Positions 30,665-39,600 of a DNA stretch of 64,000 nt are shown piece after piece. Under the pieces are notes generated by a model. The model was not told the DNA's origin. It saw only the letters and a program-made list of their open reading frames with translations, and made no database searches. The position numbers and the translations under genes were made by a program. This DNA comes from Altererythrobacter ishigakiensis (GTDB lineage Bacteria > Pseudomonadota > Alphaproteobacteria > Sphingomonadales > Sphingomonadaceae). The stretch covers positions 1,388,001-1,452,000 of the forward strand of contig NZ_CP015963.1 of the NCBI RefSeq assembly GCF_001663155.1, given 5' to 3'. How positions within the stretch are numbered: position 1 is the first letter of the stretch; each line of letters opens with the position of its first letter.

Positions 30665-33583
30665 ATGTCCCTCACCAAAATCTCCGTACGCGGCGCGCGT
30701 GAACACAACCTCAAAGGCATCGACATCGATCTGCCGCGCGATAGCCTGATCGTGGTGACGGGGCTTTCGGGGAGCGGAAAGTCCTCGCTCGCGTTCGATA
30801 CGATTTATGCAGAAGGGCAGCGGCGCTACGTTGAGTCGCTCAGCGCTTATGCACGCCAGTTTCTGGAAATGATGCAGAAGCCCGATGTCGAGCATATTGA
30901 CGGGCTCTCACCCGCGATCTCGATCGAACAGAAGACCACCAGTCGCAACCCGCGCTCTACCGTGGCGACGGTGACTGAGATCTATGACTACATGCGGCTG
31001 CTGTGGGCGAGGGTGGGCGTGCCCTATTCGCCGGCGACTGGCGAACCGATCAGCGCGCAGACCGTCAGCCAGATGGTCGACCGGGTGATGGAGCTGCCCG
31101 AAGGAACGCGGCTCTACCTGCTTGCACCAGTCGTTCGCGGCCGTAAGGGTGAATACCGCAAGGAGCTGGCCGAATGGCAGAAGGCAGGCTTTACACGCGT
31201 GCGGATCGATGGCGAGATGTACGCAATCGAGGACGCGCCAGCTCTAGACAAGAAATACAAGCATGACATCGAAGTGGTGGTCGACCGGCTGGCGGTGAAA
31301 GAGGGCCTCGAAACGCGCCTTGCCGACAGTTTCGAAACCGCGCTGAAGCTGGCCGAAGGGTTGGCCTATGTCGACCTGGCGGATGGCGTTGTGCCGGGCC
31401 GCGAGGATGAAGGGCAATCTGGAGGTGCGATGAAGGGTGCCGGTATCCCCGCCAACCGCATCGTTTTCAGCGAGAAGTTTGCCTGCCCGGTCAGCGGCTT
31501 CACTATCGAGGAAGTCGAGCCGCGCTTGTTCAGCTTCAACGCGCCACAGGGTGCCTGCGCCACGTGTGACGGGATTGGCGAGAAGCTGTTGTTCGATCCG
31601 CAGCTGGTCGTACCCAACGAAGCGCTGACGCTGAAACAGGGCGCGGTGGTTCCCTGGGCGAAGAGCAATCCGCCGTCACCGTACTACATGCAAGTGCTGA
31701 CCAGCCTTGCGAAAGCGTATGATTTCGACATCAATACGCCGTGGAATGAGCTGGAGCCGGATCAGCGGATGATCATCCTGCACGGCACAGGTGGCATGCC
31801 GGTCGAGCTGACCTTCAAGGATGGGCGCAAGGAATACACCGTGCGTAAGCCGTTCGAAGGGGTGATCGGCAATCTCAACCGCCGCCTGTTGCAGACCGAA
31901 AGTGCGTGGATGCGCGAGGAGTTGAGCAAGTTCCAGACTGCGCAGCCGTGCGAGACCTGTGGCGGCAAGCGCCTGAATGAGAAAGCGTTGAGCGTGAAGG
32001 TTGCAGGCACTGACATTGCCGAACCGGTCAAAATGAGCGTTTCCGATGCCAAGGAGTGGTTCCTGAGCCTCGACGCGAAACTCAACGAAACGCAGCAACA
32101 GATTGCCAAAGCGATCCTGAAAGAGATCAACGAGCGGCTGGGTTTCCTCGACAATGTCGGCCTCGATTACCTCAATCTCGATCGTACGTCTGGCACGCTG
32201 TCAGGCGGGGAGAGCCAACGCATCCGGCTCGCCAGCCAGATCGGCAGTGGTCTTTCCGGCGTGCTCTACGTGCTCGACGAGCCCAGCATCGGCTTGCACC
32301 AGCGCGACAATGACCGATTGCTGGAAACGCTCAAGCGGCTGCGCGATCTCGGCAACACAGTGATCGTGGTCGAGCACGATGAGGATGCAATCCGTCAGGC
32401 GGATCATGTCGTCGATCTTGGGCCCGGCGCAGGCGTGCGCGGCGGCGAGGTTGTGGCGCAAGGCACGCTGAAGCAGATCATGCGCGCGAAGAATTCGATG
32501 ACCGCCGATTACCTTACCGGGCGGCGCGAAATCGCGGTTCCGGCGACGCGGCGCAAGGGCAACGGGCATGACCTTACGGTCCATGGCGCGAAGGCGAACA
32601 ATCTGAAGGATGTGACTGCCAGTATCCCGCTCGGCACCTTTACCTGCATCACCGGCGTGTCCGGCTCGGGCAAGTCCAGCTTCACGATCGACACGCTTTA
32701 CGCCGCGGCGGCGCGCACGCTCAACGGGGCAAGGGTGGTCGCGGGCGCGCATGACAAGGTCACCGGCCTCGAGTTTTGCGACAAGGTGATCGAGATTGAC
32801 CAATCTCCCATCGGCCGCACGCCGCGTTCCAACCCCGCGACCTACACCGGCGCCTTCACCAATATCCGCGATTGGTTTGCCGGCCTGCCAGAGGCGCAGG
32901 CGCGCGGCTACAAACCGGGGCGCTTTTCGTTCAACGTCAAGGGTGGCCGGTGCGAGGCGTGCACCGGTGACGGCCTGATCAAGATCGAAATGCACTTCCT
33001 GCCCGATGTCTATGTGACGTGCGAGGAATGCGGCGGCAAACGCTACAACCGCGAAACGCTGGAGGTGAAGTTCAAGGGGCTTTCCATCGCTGACGTGCTC
33101 GACATGACGATCGAGGATGCGGAGGAGTTCTTCAAGGCCGTGCCCCCCATCCGCGACAAGATGCATATGCTGAATGAGGTCGGGCTGGGCTACGTCAAGG
33201 TGGGCCAACAGGCGACCACGCTGTCAGGGGGTGAGGCGCAGCGTGTGAAGCTGGCGAAGGAGCTGTCGAAGCGCAGCACCGGGCAAACGCTCTATATCCT
33301 GGATGAGCCGACCACAGGTCTGCATTTTGAGGACGTGCGCAAGCTGCTGGAAGTGCTGCACCGCTTGGTCGATCAGGGCAATTCCGTGGTGGTGATTGAG
33401 CACAATCTGGATGTGATCAAGACCGCCGACCATATTCTCGACCTCGGCCCGGACGGCGGCGTGCGCGGCGGCGAAGTTGTTGCGCAGGGTACGCCGGAAG
33501 AAGTGGCGGAGGAGCCGCGGAGCTTTACGGGCCAGTACTTGAAGTCGATGCTGGAGCGCGGGGCTAAAGAAGCGGCGGAGTAG
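30665..33583 (+). CDS. uvrA: Excinuclease ABC subunit A
   Basis: UvrA (972 residues) finds DNA lesions as a dimer and loads UvrB in nucleotide excision repair. Two ABC ATPase modules are visible: Walker [10 protein letters not shown] (about residues 32-40) and GVSGSGKSS in the second half, with signatures [16 protein letters not shown] and [16 protein letters not shown]. Zinc-binding cysteines are in FACPVSG and GACATCDG of the first module and [10 protein letters not shown] and [12 protein letters not shown] of the second. A LexA operator lies directly upstream. Base composition appears richer in G+C than neighbouring genes by eye. Confidence 0.98.
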   Translation: MSLTKISVRGAREHNLKGIDIDLPRDSLIVVTGLSGSGKSSLAFDTIYAEGQRRYVESLSAYARQFLEMMQKPDVEHIDGLSPAISIEQKTTSRNPRSTVATVTEIYDYMRLLWARVGVPYSPATGEPISAQTVSQMVDRVMELPEGTRLYLLAPVVRGRKGEYRKELAEWQKAGFTRVRIDGEMYAIEDAPALDKKYKHDIEVVVDRLAVKEGLETRLADSFETALKLAEGLAYVDLADGVVPGREDEGQSGGAMKGAGIPANRIVFSEKFACPVSGFTIEEVEPRLFSFNAPQGACATCDGIGEKLLFDPQLVVPNEALTLKQGAVVPWAKSNPPSPYYMQVLTSLAKAYDFDINTPWNELEPDQRMIILHGTGGMPVELTFKDGRKEYTVRKPFEGVIGNLNRRLLQTESAWMREELSKFQTAQPCETCGGKRLNEKALSVKVAGTDIAEPVKMSVSDAKEWFLSLDAKLNETQQQIAKAILKEINERLGFLDNVGLDYLNLDRTSGTLSGGESQRIRLASQIGSGLSGVLYVLDEPSIGLHQRDNDRLLETLKRLRDLGNTVIVVEHDEDAIRQADHVVDLGPGAGVRGGEVVAQGTLKQIMRAKNSMTADYLTGRREIAVPATRRKGNGHDLTVHGAKANNLKDVTASIPLGTFTCITGVSGSGKSSFTIDTLYAAAARTLNGARVVAGAHDKVTGLEFCDKVIEIDQSPIGRTPRSNPATYTGAFTNIRDWFAGLPEAQARGYKPGRFSFNVKGGRCEACTGDGLIKIEMHFLPDVYVTCEECGGKRYNRETLEVKFKGLSIADVLDMTIEDAEEFFKAVPPIRDKMHMLNEVGLGYVKVGQQATTLSGGEAQRVKLAKELSKRSTGQTLYILDEPTTGLHFEDVRKLLEVLHRLVDQGNSVVVIEHNLDVIKTADHILDLGPDGGVRGGEVVAQGTPEEVAEEPRSFTGQYLKSMLERGAKEAAE

Positions 33584-33584
33584 G

Positions 33585-34400
33585 CTAATTCCCTAAGTCC
33601 TTGAGGAGGACATCGAAGAAGGGCGCATTGCGCTTGCGAGCATCCTCCAACAACTTATTGTATCCGAAGATTTCCGTATAGATTTTATATCCCTTATGAT
33701 AATGGAAAAGAGACTTCTCATCCCAAGAAGTTTGGAAATCGTGATACTTCGCAACCTCCCTTAGTGAAGGCTCCAAATCTGCAATAATATAGGCGGTAAT
33801 TTGGGTGGTAGAAGGAATCTCAATTGTTGCCCCTTCCTTGCTTATGAATGATCCTCTCGCTCTGATTTGCTCAATCGTCTCACGAATTTGCTTGATAGGG
33901 TCACGTCCGTCTACACTCGATTTATAGTCATCCCGTCCGGGTCGTTTAAACTCAACGGCCATGACGGCTGATGTGCCGTCGCCACCTGCCACATAAACTT
34001 CGTCATAGAATCCGATATCTACTACGCGGTCGCCAGCCTTCCTTCTCCCTCCATGGAGGGTTCGGTCGCTGGAAGCATAAGAAACAAATGAAAGTCTTTC
34101 ATCGAGCAACCACAGATTGTGGCGATAATATTTGGGTTCGTAGTATCCGAATAACGAGGAAAGATCAGATCGTGCTCAGCATCCTCAGGATGCATTTTCG
34201 AAGCGTCATCAAACCTTCGAAGCGCGTCGGCAACTTCCAGGACTGCGCGCCGATGCACAACGTACTCGCTTAGCGCGTCGCGGTATGTATCGGTGACTTG
34301 CTCAAGAATTTCGTCCTTTCGGGCCCGGAATTTCTCTTCGTCGGCGAACGTGTCTTTTAGGTACTTCGACCAACGACGTTCCGCGCGAAGCCGTTGTAGA
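33585..34400 (-). pseudogene. Frameshifted C-terminal remnant of a large protein with a nuclease-like motif
   Basis: Two reading frames together make one recognisable protein tail. Upstream frame (about 34400 to 34150): SEYVVHRRAVLEVADALRRF then HDLIFPR. After a frameshift near 34120-34165 the second frame continues YYRHNLWLLDERLSF and runs to the stop at 33585. The combination HDLIFPR...HNLWLLDERL is a pattern I know from long ATP-binding proteins (Hsp90-like ATPase type), and the following region has D-x(n)-EFKRP (VDIGFYDEVYVAGG then MAVEFKRPGRDDY), like the acid/lysine core of PD-(D/E)XK nucleases. The N-terminal part is missing. Base composition is visibly lower in G+C than uvrA next door, suggesting transfer. 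The last open piece (33585-34109, 174 residues) has a nominal start inside the motif, so it is unlikely to be an independent gene. Confidence 0.65.
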
Positions 34401-34748
34401 GAAAGATCTGCAACAAGAACGGCACGAACAGGCCGCTCTACTTCGAAATTGCGATCGGTGAGACGGTTACGTCCGGTTCGATGCGCGCGCCTGGAGCGAA
34501 ATCCTGTTACTACATTCCCGATCTGTGGGAAGTGCGCGTTAGCTACGAGCGCAAAGGCGAGGTGCTCTGCCGGATTGGCGTGCAGTACCGACAGCAGGTC
34601 GAGCTGACTTCACTCAGCAATTGCGGCTGGCGCAGGACCGCCGTTGCTGACTAGCGCCGCGCAACGGGAATTTCGGCTTGAAGATGTGACAGTGGCCAGC
34701 TGCGCGACAGAAGAAGTGACCTTCAACTATAAGAAGATCCGATCGTAG
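34400..34748 (+). pseudogene. Broken gene for a cysteine-containing protein
   Basis: A frame open from 34400 without a start codon reads KICNKNGTNRPLYFEIAIGE and later CYYIPDLWEVRVSYERKGE, ending at a TAG at 34652. A second frame overlapping this stop then reads FRLEDVTVASCATEEVTFNY and stops at 34746-34748. The protein-like character of both pieces and their junction suggest one gene with a frameshift and a lost 5' end. The CN...AIG pattern is faintly like DUF1036 proteins, but this is weak. It abuts the minus-strand remnant at about 34400, marking a rearrangement point. Confidence 0.5.
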
Positions 34749-34846
34749 GCTGCTCTTCTTCTGGCGCTTTATATCTGCTTTCGCGACTCACCCGACACGC
34801 GTAAAATGGGATTCTTGGGGCGGATGTGCCCCGGTGGAGACTAAAC

Positions 34847-35290
34847 ATGAAGTTCGGGACTGGATTGATTGGTGCAGTTTTTTTGGCGGCTGGAATGAAT
34901 GCTGCTGCAGGCGCGCAAGACGATGGTGAGTTCACCTATGTGGGTGCCAGCCTGTTTGGTGAAAACGAGGTTGGCCACAAAGGCGCGGGCGAAGATGCCA
35001 GCGGCGATTTCAGCGCTGAACTGGACTTGGCGAATGGGCGGATGTGCTACCTGCTTGAAATTGAAGGCCTAGACGATTTCGCCGCCGCGCATATTCACGA
35101 AGGCATGAAGGGCAAGAATGGGCCGCCTGTCGCCACACTGGAACTGGTTGGCGAAGACGGCGACGATGTCTGCACTGACGCTGACCCCGAACTGTTGAAG
35201 AAGATCGCAAAAAACCCGGCACGCTACTACGTCAACGTGCATACTGCCGCATTTCCAGCGGGCGCAGTACGCGGGCAGTTGGGCGAATAG
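34847..35290 (+). CDS. Secreted CHRD-domain protein
   Basis: A 147-residue exported protein with a signal peptide ending AAGAQ near residue 24. The mature part is a single CHRD domain: LFGENEVGHKGAGEDASGDF, the central AAHIHEGMKGKNGPPVATLEL and the end YYVNVHTAAFPAGAVRGQLG. CHRD domains were first described in chordin; their role in bacteria is unknown, probably extracellular binding. ATG 34847 lies behind GGTGGAGA. Confidence 0.88.
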   Translation: MKFGTGLIGAVFLAAGMNAAAGAQDDGEFTYVGASLFGENEVGHKGAGEDASGDFSAELDLANGRMCYLLEIEGLDDFAAAHIHEGMKGKNGPPVATLELVGEDGDDVCTDADPELLKKIAKNPARYYVNVHTAAFPAGAVRGQLGE

Positions 35291-35309
35291 GGCGGGCCGG
35301 GCAGGGCGC

Positions 35310-35921
35310 TTATGCGCCTCCTGTTGCCGCCATCAGTGCGGCCAGGCCTTCGCTCTCTTCAGCTGTCAGCTCTAGCGGGGCGCCGCAGCGCGGATCGGTC
35401 TTTTGCAGCGCGCGGATCATCGCGTCGTTGATCGGAATCGGGTCACAACCGTGATCCGTGCTGCAAATCATGTCGAACTGTTCTGCGGCCTTGGCGTGGC
35501 ATTCGAGGCAATTTCCATCAAAGCGGTTCACGACATCGACGTGCCCGCGGTTGCGGATCGATGTGCCTTCGGATGAGACATCGAACTCGAAGAATTCCCA
35601 GTCCTTGGTATCCGCGTTGAAGCCGTTGGCGCGCTTTACCATGGCTTCGCCCGGAACCAGCTGAACGACAGAGCCGACCGGGAATACACCACCATCTTCG
35701 GAGGAAGCGATCGCGACAGTTTCCTCAAGATTACCGTCAAGGTTCCCTACAAAGAAGCGGTCAACTTGCGTCAGATCGCGGATGCAGCCGAAGCTGGCCG
35801 CTGTCATTTTCTCGGTCGCAGAAACGACGGCTTCTGCGTCCTCCTCGGCAGGTTGGGCGCAAGCTGAAAGGGCCAATGCGGCGGTGGAGGCGAATGCGAT
35901 GTTGGCAACTGTGCGAGTCAT
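35310..35921 (-). CDS. Lipoprotein with a CXXCH heme-binding motif
   Basis: A 203-residue lipoprotein: signal peptide MTRTVANIAFASTAALALSAC with the lipobox cysteine near residue 21. The central part begins FGCIRDLTQVDRFFVGNLDG, and near residue 135 lies FDGNCLECHAKAAEQFD, a CXXCH motif able to hold c-type heme, followed by a second cysteine pair (ICSTDHGCDPIP). An invariant distal methionine cannot be assigned. This looks like a monoheme cytochrome-like domain of a family I do not recognise. ATG 35921 is preceded by GGGGG. Confidence 0.72.
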   Translation of the reverse strand: MTRTVANIAFASTAALALSACAQPAEEDAEAVVSATEKMTAASFGCIRDLTQVDRFFVGNLDGNLEETVAIASSEDGGVFPVGSVVQLVPGEAMVKRANGFNADTKDWEFFEFDVSSEGTSIRNRGHVDVVNRFDGNCLECHAKAAEQFDMICSTDHGCDPIPINDAMIRALQKTDPRCGAPLELTAEESEGLAALMAATGGA

Positions 35922-36004
35922 GAATGATCCCCCGTTGTGTGTGGACACAGGAGTGATGGGCTACGGCCGTGCTGTCAAATGCCAATTGGCGACGGTGTGA
36001 AGCT

Positions 36005-36556
36005 TTAAGGAGCGAGCAGTTCCATGTGCACTTCGCCGACACCGCGTTTTACCAGTCCGATCTCTTCTGCAGCGGCGCGACTGAGGTCGATTGTTCGTCC
36101 GCTTACAAATGGTCCGCGATCATTGATCCGCACGATTACAGAACGGCCATTGCGGGGGTTTGTAACGCGCACTTTGCTGCCGAATGGCAATGTTTTGTGC
36201 GCGGCAGTAAACTGGCGCGGATTAAACCGTTCACCGCTGGCTGTTGGACGGCCTGCGAAGCGTCGACCGTAGTAGGAGGCATGCCCGATACCCAGATCGC
36301 GCAACACGTCGCCCGCAGCCGGCTCGCCGATCGGTTCAAACTCTGTGATGTCAACGGCGTCTTCGGGGTGATCGTGTGGTGGGGGGATCACATCGAATTT
36401 GGAGAAACCGTCTTCAAAAGAGGTCTCATGGGCGGGTCCTTCTCCGACAGAAATTTGTGGGGCTTCTTGTCCCAAAGCCAGTGATTCAGCGGTTGCAAGT
36501 AGGGCCGCTATCGATGCGCAGCAAGTCCACGCGAGGGTATGGAAACCTCTTCCCAT
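36005..36556 (-). CDS. rlpA: Septal ring lytic transglycosylase, RlpA family
   Basis: RlpA-type proteins cleave denuded glycan strands at the division septum. The 183-residue protein has an N-terminal hydrophobic signal (residues 1-28), a linker, then the double-psi beta-barrel: [41 protein letters not shown] and [20 protein letters not shown], the last holding the conserved aspartates and arginine. No C-terminal SPOR domain is present, so it is a short form. The start ATG 36556 is chosen because it begins the signal peptide; no strong ribosome binding site is seen. Confidence 0.88.
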   Translation of the reverse strand: MGRGFHTLAWTCCASIAALLATAESLALGQEAPQISVGEGPAHETSFEDGFSKFDVIPPPHDHPEDAVDITEFEPIGEPAAGDVLRDLGIGHASYYGRRFAGRPTASGERFNPRQFTAAHKTLPFGSKVRVTNPRNGRSVIVRINDRGPFVSGRTIDLSRAAAEEIGLVKRGVGEVHMELLAP

Positions 36557-36696
36557 GAGCAGGAGATAGCCGCTTTGCAAGCGAAGAGGCAAACCCGGGG
36601 CGTGCAAATCGGCGTACGAAAAGCCGAGTTGGTCGACGGACGTGCCAAATTTGCGGCAGGTTGCAATCCCGCGTAGACAAGTCCGTCCTACGTGCG

Positions 36697-36733
36697 AAAA
36701 AAAGCAAATGGGGCCGACATTGCTGCCGACCCC
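36697..36733 (-). terminator. Minus-strand terminator about 600 bases after argG
   Basis: On the minus strand GGGGTCGGC pairs with GTCGGCCCC (9 bp, two G-U pairs) around AGCAAT and is followed after six bases by seven T residues. In the plus orientation the wobble pairs become C-A mismatches, so the element is strand-specific. Confidence 0.75.
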
Positions 36734-37274
36734 ACTCTTACCGTCGCGTGGTCTTCTGTTCCGGCGAACCTTCCTAGAAGCGCTTGGCAATCGGTTTCTA
36801 TCCCCTCCAACGGGTTGGAGGTTCTTTTCACCGACGCTCGCGTCGGCATCCGGTCTCGCCTTCCGATCAGTCCTACTTTTCCGTGCCGAAGCCCTTCCAA
36901 GCGGTCCTTTTCTTTCAACGCTACCGAGACCATTCCCCCTTCTCGGCTGCTTCCCTCAAGCGGCTGGTTTCTGCCTCAGCTTCCACCTTCCATCGTTTCA
37001 CAACCAGGTTCCTGGCCTATCCAGTGAACGTGCTTCGCGTTCTTCTCGGGCAACTGCACTTGCTTCCGGTTTGCACTTTCTGCATGTCCAGTCTCAAAGA
37101 CCGCGTGGACAATATCCACTGCGTCGGTTGATCTGAGAAACTCTCGTGAAATCAACTCGTTAGAGCCAGATTTCCGGTTGGGTTTCTCTCCCTTCCGATG
37201 TCTTGAGACTGCGCCCTCAGAGTGAGTCGCGCAAGCTTTGCAACCCCGACTTTTCCACTTTTCCTCAGATCAGT

Positions 37275-37293
37275 TGTGGATGAGAGTGGATAA
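37275..37293 (-). promoter_or_regulatory. Pair of near-consensus DnaA boxes
   Basis: TGTGGATGA (37275-37283) and AGTGGATAA (37285-37293) each differ by one base from the reverse complement of TTATCCACA, same orientation, one base apart. Weaker matches TTTTCCACT (37251) and ATATCCACT (37112) lie nearby. Confidence 0.4.
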
Positions 37294-37325
37294 CTCAACC
37301 ATTCATCGCAAAATCGATCTTCGGT

Positions 37326-38543
37326 TTAGGATTTATCGCGTTTGGCGAGCAGTTTGAGCCGCAACGCGTTCAATTTGATGAACCCTTCCGCGTCTTTTTG
37401 ATCGTAGGCGCCAGCATCGTCTTCGAAAGTGACGTGCGATTCGGAATAGAGGGAATTCGTGCTCTTGCGCCCAACGACGCCGGCAACGCCTTTGTACAGC
37501 TTCATGCGAACCGTCCCGCTGACCCTCTCTTGACTGTGATCAATCGCGGCCTGGAGCATCTCGCGCTCAGGCGCGAACCAGAAGCCGTTGTAAATCAGTT
37601 CGGCATATTTGGGCATCAGCTCATCCTTGAGATGCGCTGCCCCGCGATCCAGTGTGATCTGCTCGATACCGCGATGGGCGCGAGCATAAATCTCACCGCC
37701 CGGTGTTTCATACATGCCGCGGCTCTTCATTCCGACAAAGCGGTTTTCGACCAGATCGAGTCGACCGATGCCGTGCTTGCCCCCGAGATCGTTGAGCGCG
37801 GTAAGCAGCGAAGCGGGGCTCATCGCTTCGCCGTTAAGCGCCACGCCATCGCCGCGCTCGAAATCGATCGTGATATATTCAGGCGTATCGGGCGCGTCCT
37901 CCGGATTGTCAGTGCGCGAATAGACATAGTCGGGAGTCTCTTCCCACGGATCTTCCAGCACTTTGCCCTCAGAAGAGGTGTGGAGGAGGTTCGCATCGGT
38001 CGAGAACGGGCTTTCCCCACGCTTGTCCTTGGGTACCTGTATCTGGTGCTTCTCTGCCCAGGCGATCAGCGCTGTACGGCTGGTCAAATCCCACTCGCGC
38101 CACGGCGCGATGACCTTGATATCGGGATCCAGCGCATAGGCCGACAGCTCAAAACGCACCTGATCATTGCCTTTACCCGTAGCACCATGAGCAATCGCAT
38201 CCGCGCCGGTTTCATGTGCGATTTCCACCAAACGTTTGGAGATCAAAGGGCGAGCGATTGACGTGCCCAGCAGATAATCGCCTTCATAGCGGGCATTGGC
38301 GCGCATCATCGGGAAGACGAAATCGCGCACGAATTCCTCGCGTAAATCCTCGATATAAATGTGCTTGTCCGGGATACCCATGGCCCGCGCCTTGGTGCGA
38401 GCGGGCTCGATCTCTTCCCCCTGGCCAAGATCGGCAGTGAATGTGACGACTTCGCAGCCGCGTTCAACTTCAAGCCATTTGGCGATGACGGAAGTATCGA
38501 GGCCCCCGGAATAGGCGAGAACAACACGCTTGATATCAGACAT
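37326..38543 (-). CDS. argG: Argininosuccinate synthase
   Basis: ArgG joins citrulline and aspartate using ATP in arginine biosynthesis. The 405-residue protein starts [20 protein letters not shown], with the PP-loop ATP-binding SGGLDTS, and contains the citrulline/aspartate-binding [14 protein letters not shown] and the [10 protein letters not shown] end. Length matches the type I family. It is divergent from the DUF1295 gene (169 bases between starts) and is followed by a long untranslated stretch. Confidence 0.98.
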   Translation of the reverse strand: MSDIKRVVLAYSGGLDTSVIAKWLEVERGCEVVTFTADLGQGEEIEPARTKARAMGIPDKHIYIEDLREEFVRDFVFPMMRANARYEGDYLLGTSIARPLISKRLVEIAHETGADAIAHGATGKGNDQVRFELSAYALDPDIKVIAPWREWDLTSRTALIAWAEKHQIQVPKDKRGESPFSTDANLLHTSSEGKVLEDPWEETPDYVYSRTDNPEDAPDTPEYITIDFERGDGVALNGEAMSPASLLTALNDLGGKHGIGRLDLVENRFVGMKSRGMYETPGGEIYARAHRGIEQITLDRGAAHLKDELMPKYAELIYNGFWFAPEREMLQAAIDHSQERVSGTVRMKLYKGVAGVVGRKSTNSLYSESHVTFEDDAGAYDQKDAEGFIKLNALRLKLLAKRDKS

Positions 38544-38712
38544 GGTTTCAAACTCTCAATTAGACGCGGCGCGGCTAGCAGGCGCAGCGGGACTGGGCAA
38601 TGAAGAAGCGCGTCGATTCGCAAAAGCTTGGCTTGCGGCTAAGAAGGGGCGGATCAATTCAAGCTCACATTCGTTGAGCAACAAAACAAGTTTAACCCGG
38701 GGGGAGCGTTCC

Positions 38713-39594
38713 ATGTCATTCAGAGGTGCAGGAAGAAGTCTATTGATCGTTGCCATTGCAACGGCGCTTGGATTGGGATTTGCATTTCTAACGGGATCCG
38801 GCGGGATCACAATTGATGACTATCCGGCCTTGTTCGCCTGCGCGGTGGTAGCATTCGCTGTCAATTGGCTGGCATTCATCCCCTCGGCGCTCGCACAGAA
38901 GGACACGTATTACGATACCGTGGGTGCTCTCACTTACCTCTCGGTCATCGGGTACTCCACCTATCACGCAGCCCCGCTCGATACGCGCGCGATCGTAGTC
39001 GCGGTCATGGTGGGCATCTGGACTGTCAGGTTGGGCAGTTTCCTGTTCATGCGGATCCACGCGTCGGGTGGGGCAGACGAACGGTTTGAGAAGATCAAGA
39101 AGAACCCGCCGCGCTTTCTGGTGGCATGGACGCTGCAAGCGGTGTGGGTAATCTTCACAGCTTCCGCTGCGTTGGTGATCATCACTTCCCAAGACGCCGC
39201 ACCGCTCGGCCTATTCTTCTGGGCCGGGGCTGCGATCTGGGTGATCGGTTTTGCGTTTGAAGTCATCGCCGATGACCAGAAGCGGCGTTTCAAGAAAGAC
39301 CCTGCCAACAAAGGCAAGTTCATCAAGAGCGGGCTGTGGGCCTGGTCACAACATCCGAACTATTTTGGAGAGATCACACTATGGACCGGGATTTTGGTAA
39401 TGGCAATCCCGCTGCTTTCAGGCTGGTCTTGGCTGGCGGTGATCTCACCGATCTTCGTCTATCTGCTGCTGACGCGGATCAGTGGGGTCAATCTGCTCGA
39501 TGGCATTGGCAAAGATCGCTGGGGCGATGACCCTGCGTATCAGCAATATCGCAAGAACACGCCGGTGTTATTCCCACGTCCGCCGAAGGGTTGA
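38713..39594 (+). CDS. DUF1295 membrane protein (steroid-reductase-like)
   Basis: A 293-residue inner-membrane protein with about seven helices. The DUF1295 signature near the C-terminus, GLWAWSQHPNYFGEITLWTG, resembles the cofactor-binding region of the isoprenylcysteine methyltransferase and 5-alpha-reductase superfamily; RRFKKDPANKGKFIKSG just before it is also typical. ATG 38713 follows a GGGGGGAG ribosome binding site; a longer in-frame start overlaps argG and adds a charged, non-conserved N-terminus. It converges with cfa seven bases later. The pair may share a link to lipid modification, but the substrate is unknown. Confidence 0.88.
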   Translation: MSFRGAGRSLLIVAIATALGLGFAFLTGSGGITIDDYPALFACAVVAFAVNWLAFIPSALAQKDTYYDTVGALTYLSVIGYSTYHAAPLDTRAIVVAVMVGIWTVRLGSFLFMRIHASGGADERFEKIKKNPPRFLVAWTLQAVWVIFTASAALVIITSQDAAPLGLFFWAGAAIWVIGFAFEVIADDQKRRFKKDPANKGKFIKSGLWAWSQHPNYFGEITLWTGILVMAIPLLSGWSWLAVISPIFVYLLLTRISGVNLLDGIGKDRWGDDPAYQQYRKNTPVLFPRPPKG

Positions 39595-39600
39595 TCCGGC

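Larger units (their letters stand above)
36557..37325 (-). other. Long structured region downstream of argG
   Basis: About 770 bases carry no convincing gene: the open frames on both strands have implausible compositions and no supported starts. On the minus strand several hairpins are visible: GTGGA-TATTG-TCCAC (near 37105-37119), GAACG...CGTTC, CCAGG-AA-CCTGG, CCGACG-CGAG-CGTCGG and CCTCCAA-CCCG-TTGGAGG. They end in a minus-strand terminator at 36697-36733. This is consistent with a long argG 3' untranslated region or a separate RNA gene. Confidence 0.45.

Noticed and set aside
34293..34607. Open frame of 104 codons on the plus strand
   Set aside because: Ser/Arg-rich antisense shadow across the junction of the two gene remnants, whose other frames are more protein-like.
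36688..36933. Open frame of 81 codons on the minus strand
   Set aside because: It reads straight through the terminator hairpin and T tract and shows no recognisable motif.
36642..37136. Open frame of 164 codons on the plus strand
   Set aside because: Composition is Leu/Phe/Ser/Arg/Pro-rich and it runs antisense through the hairpins and the terminator after argG.
36700..37325. Possible tmRNA or RNase P RNA
   Set aside because: No tag-peptide reading frame, no tRNA-like end, and no conserved AGGAAAGTCCGG element were found.
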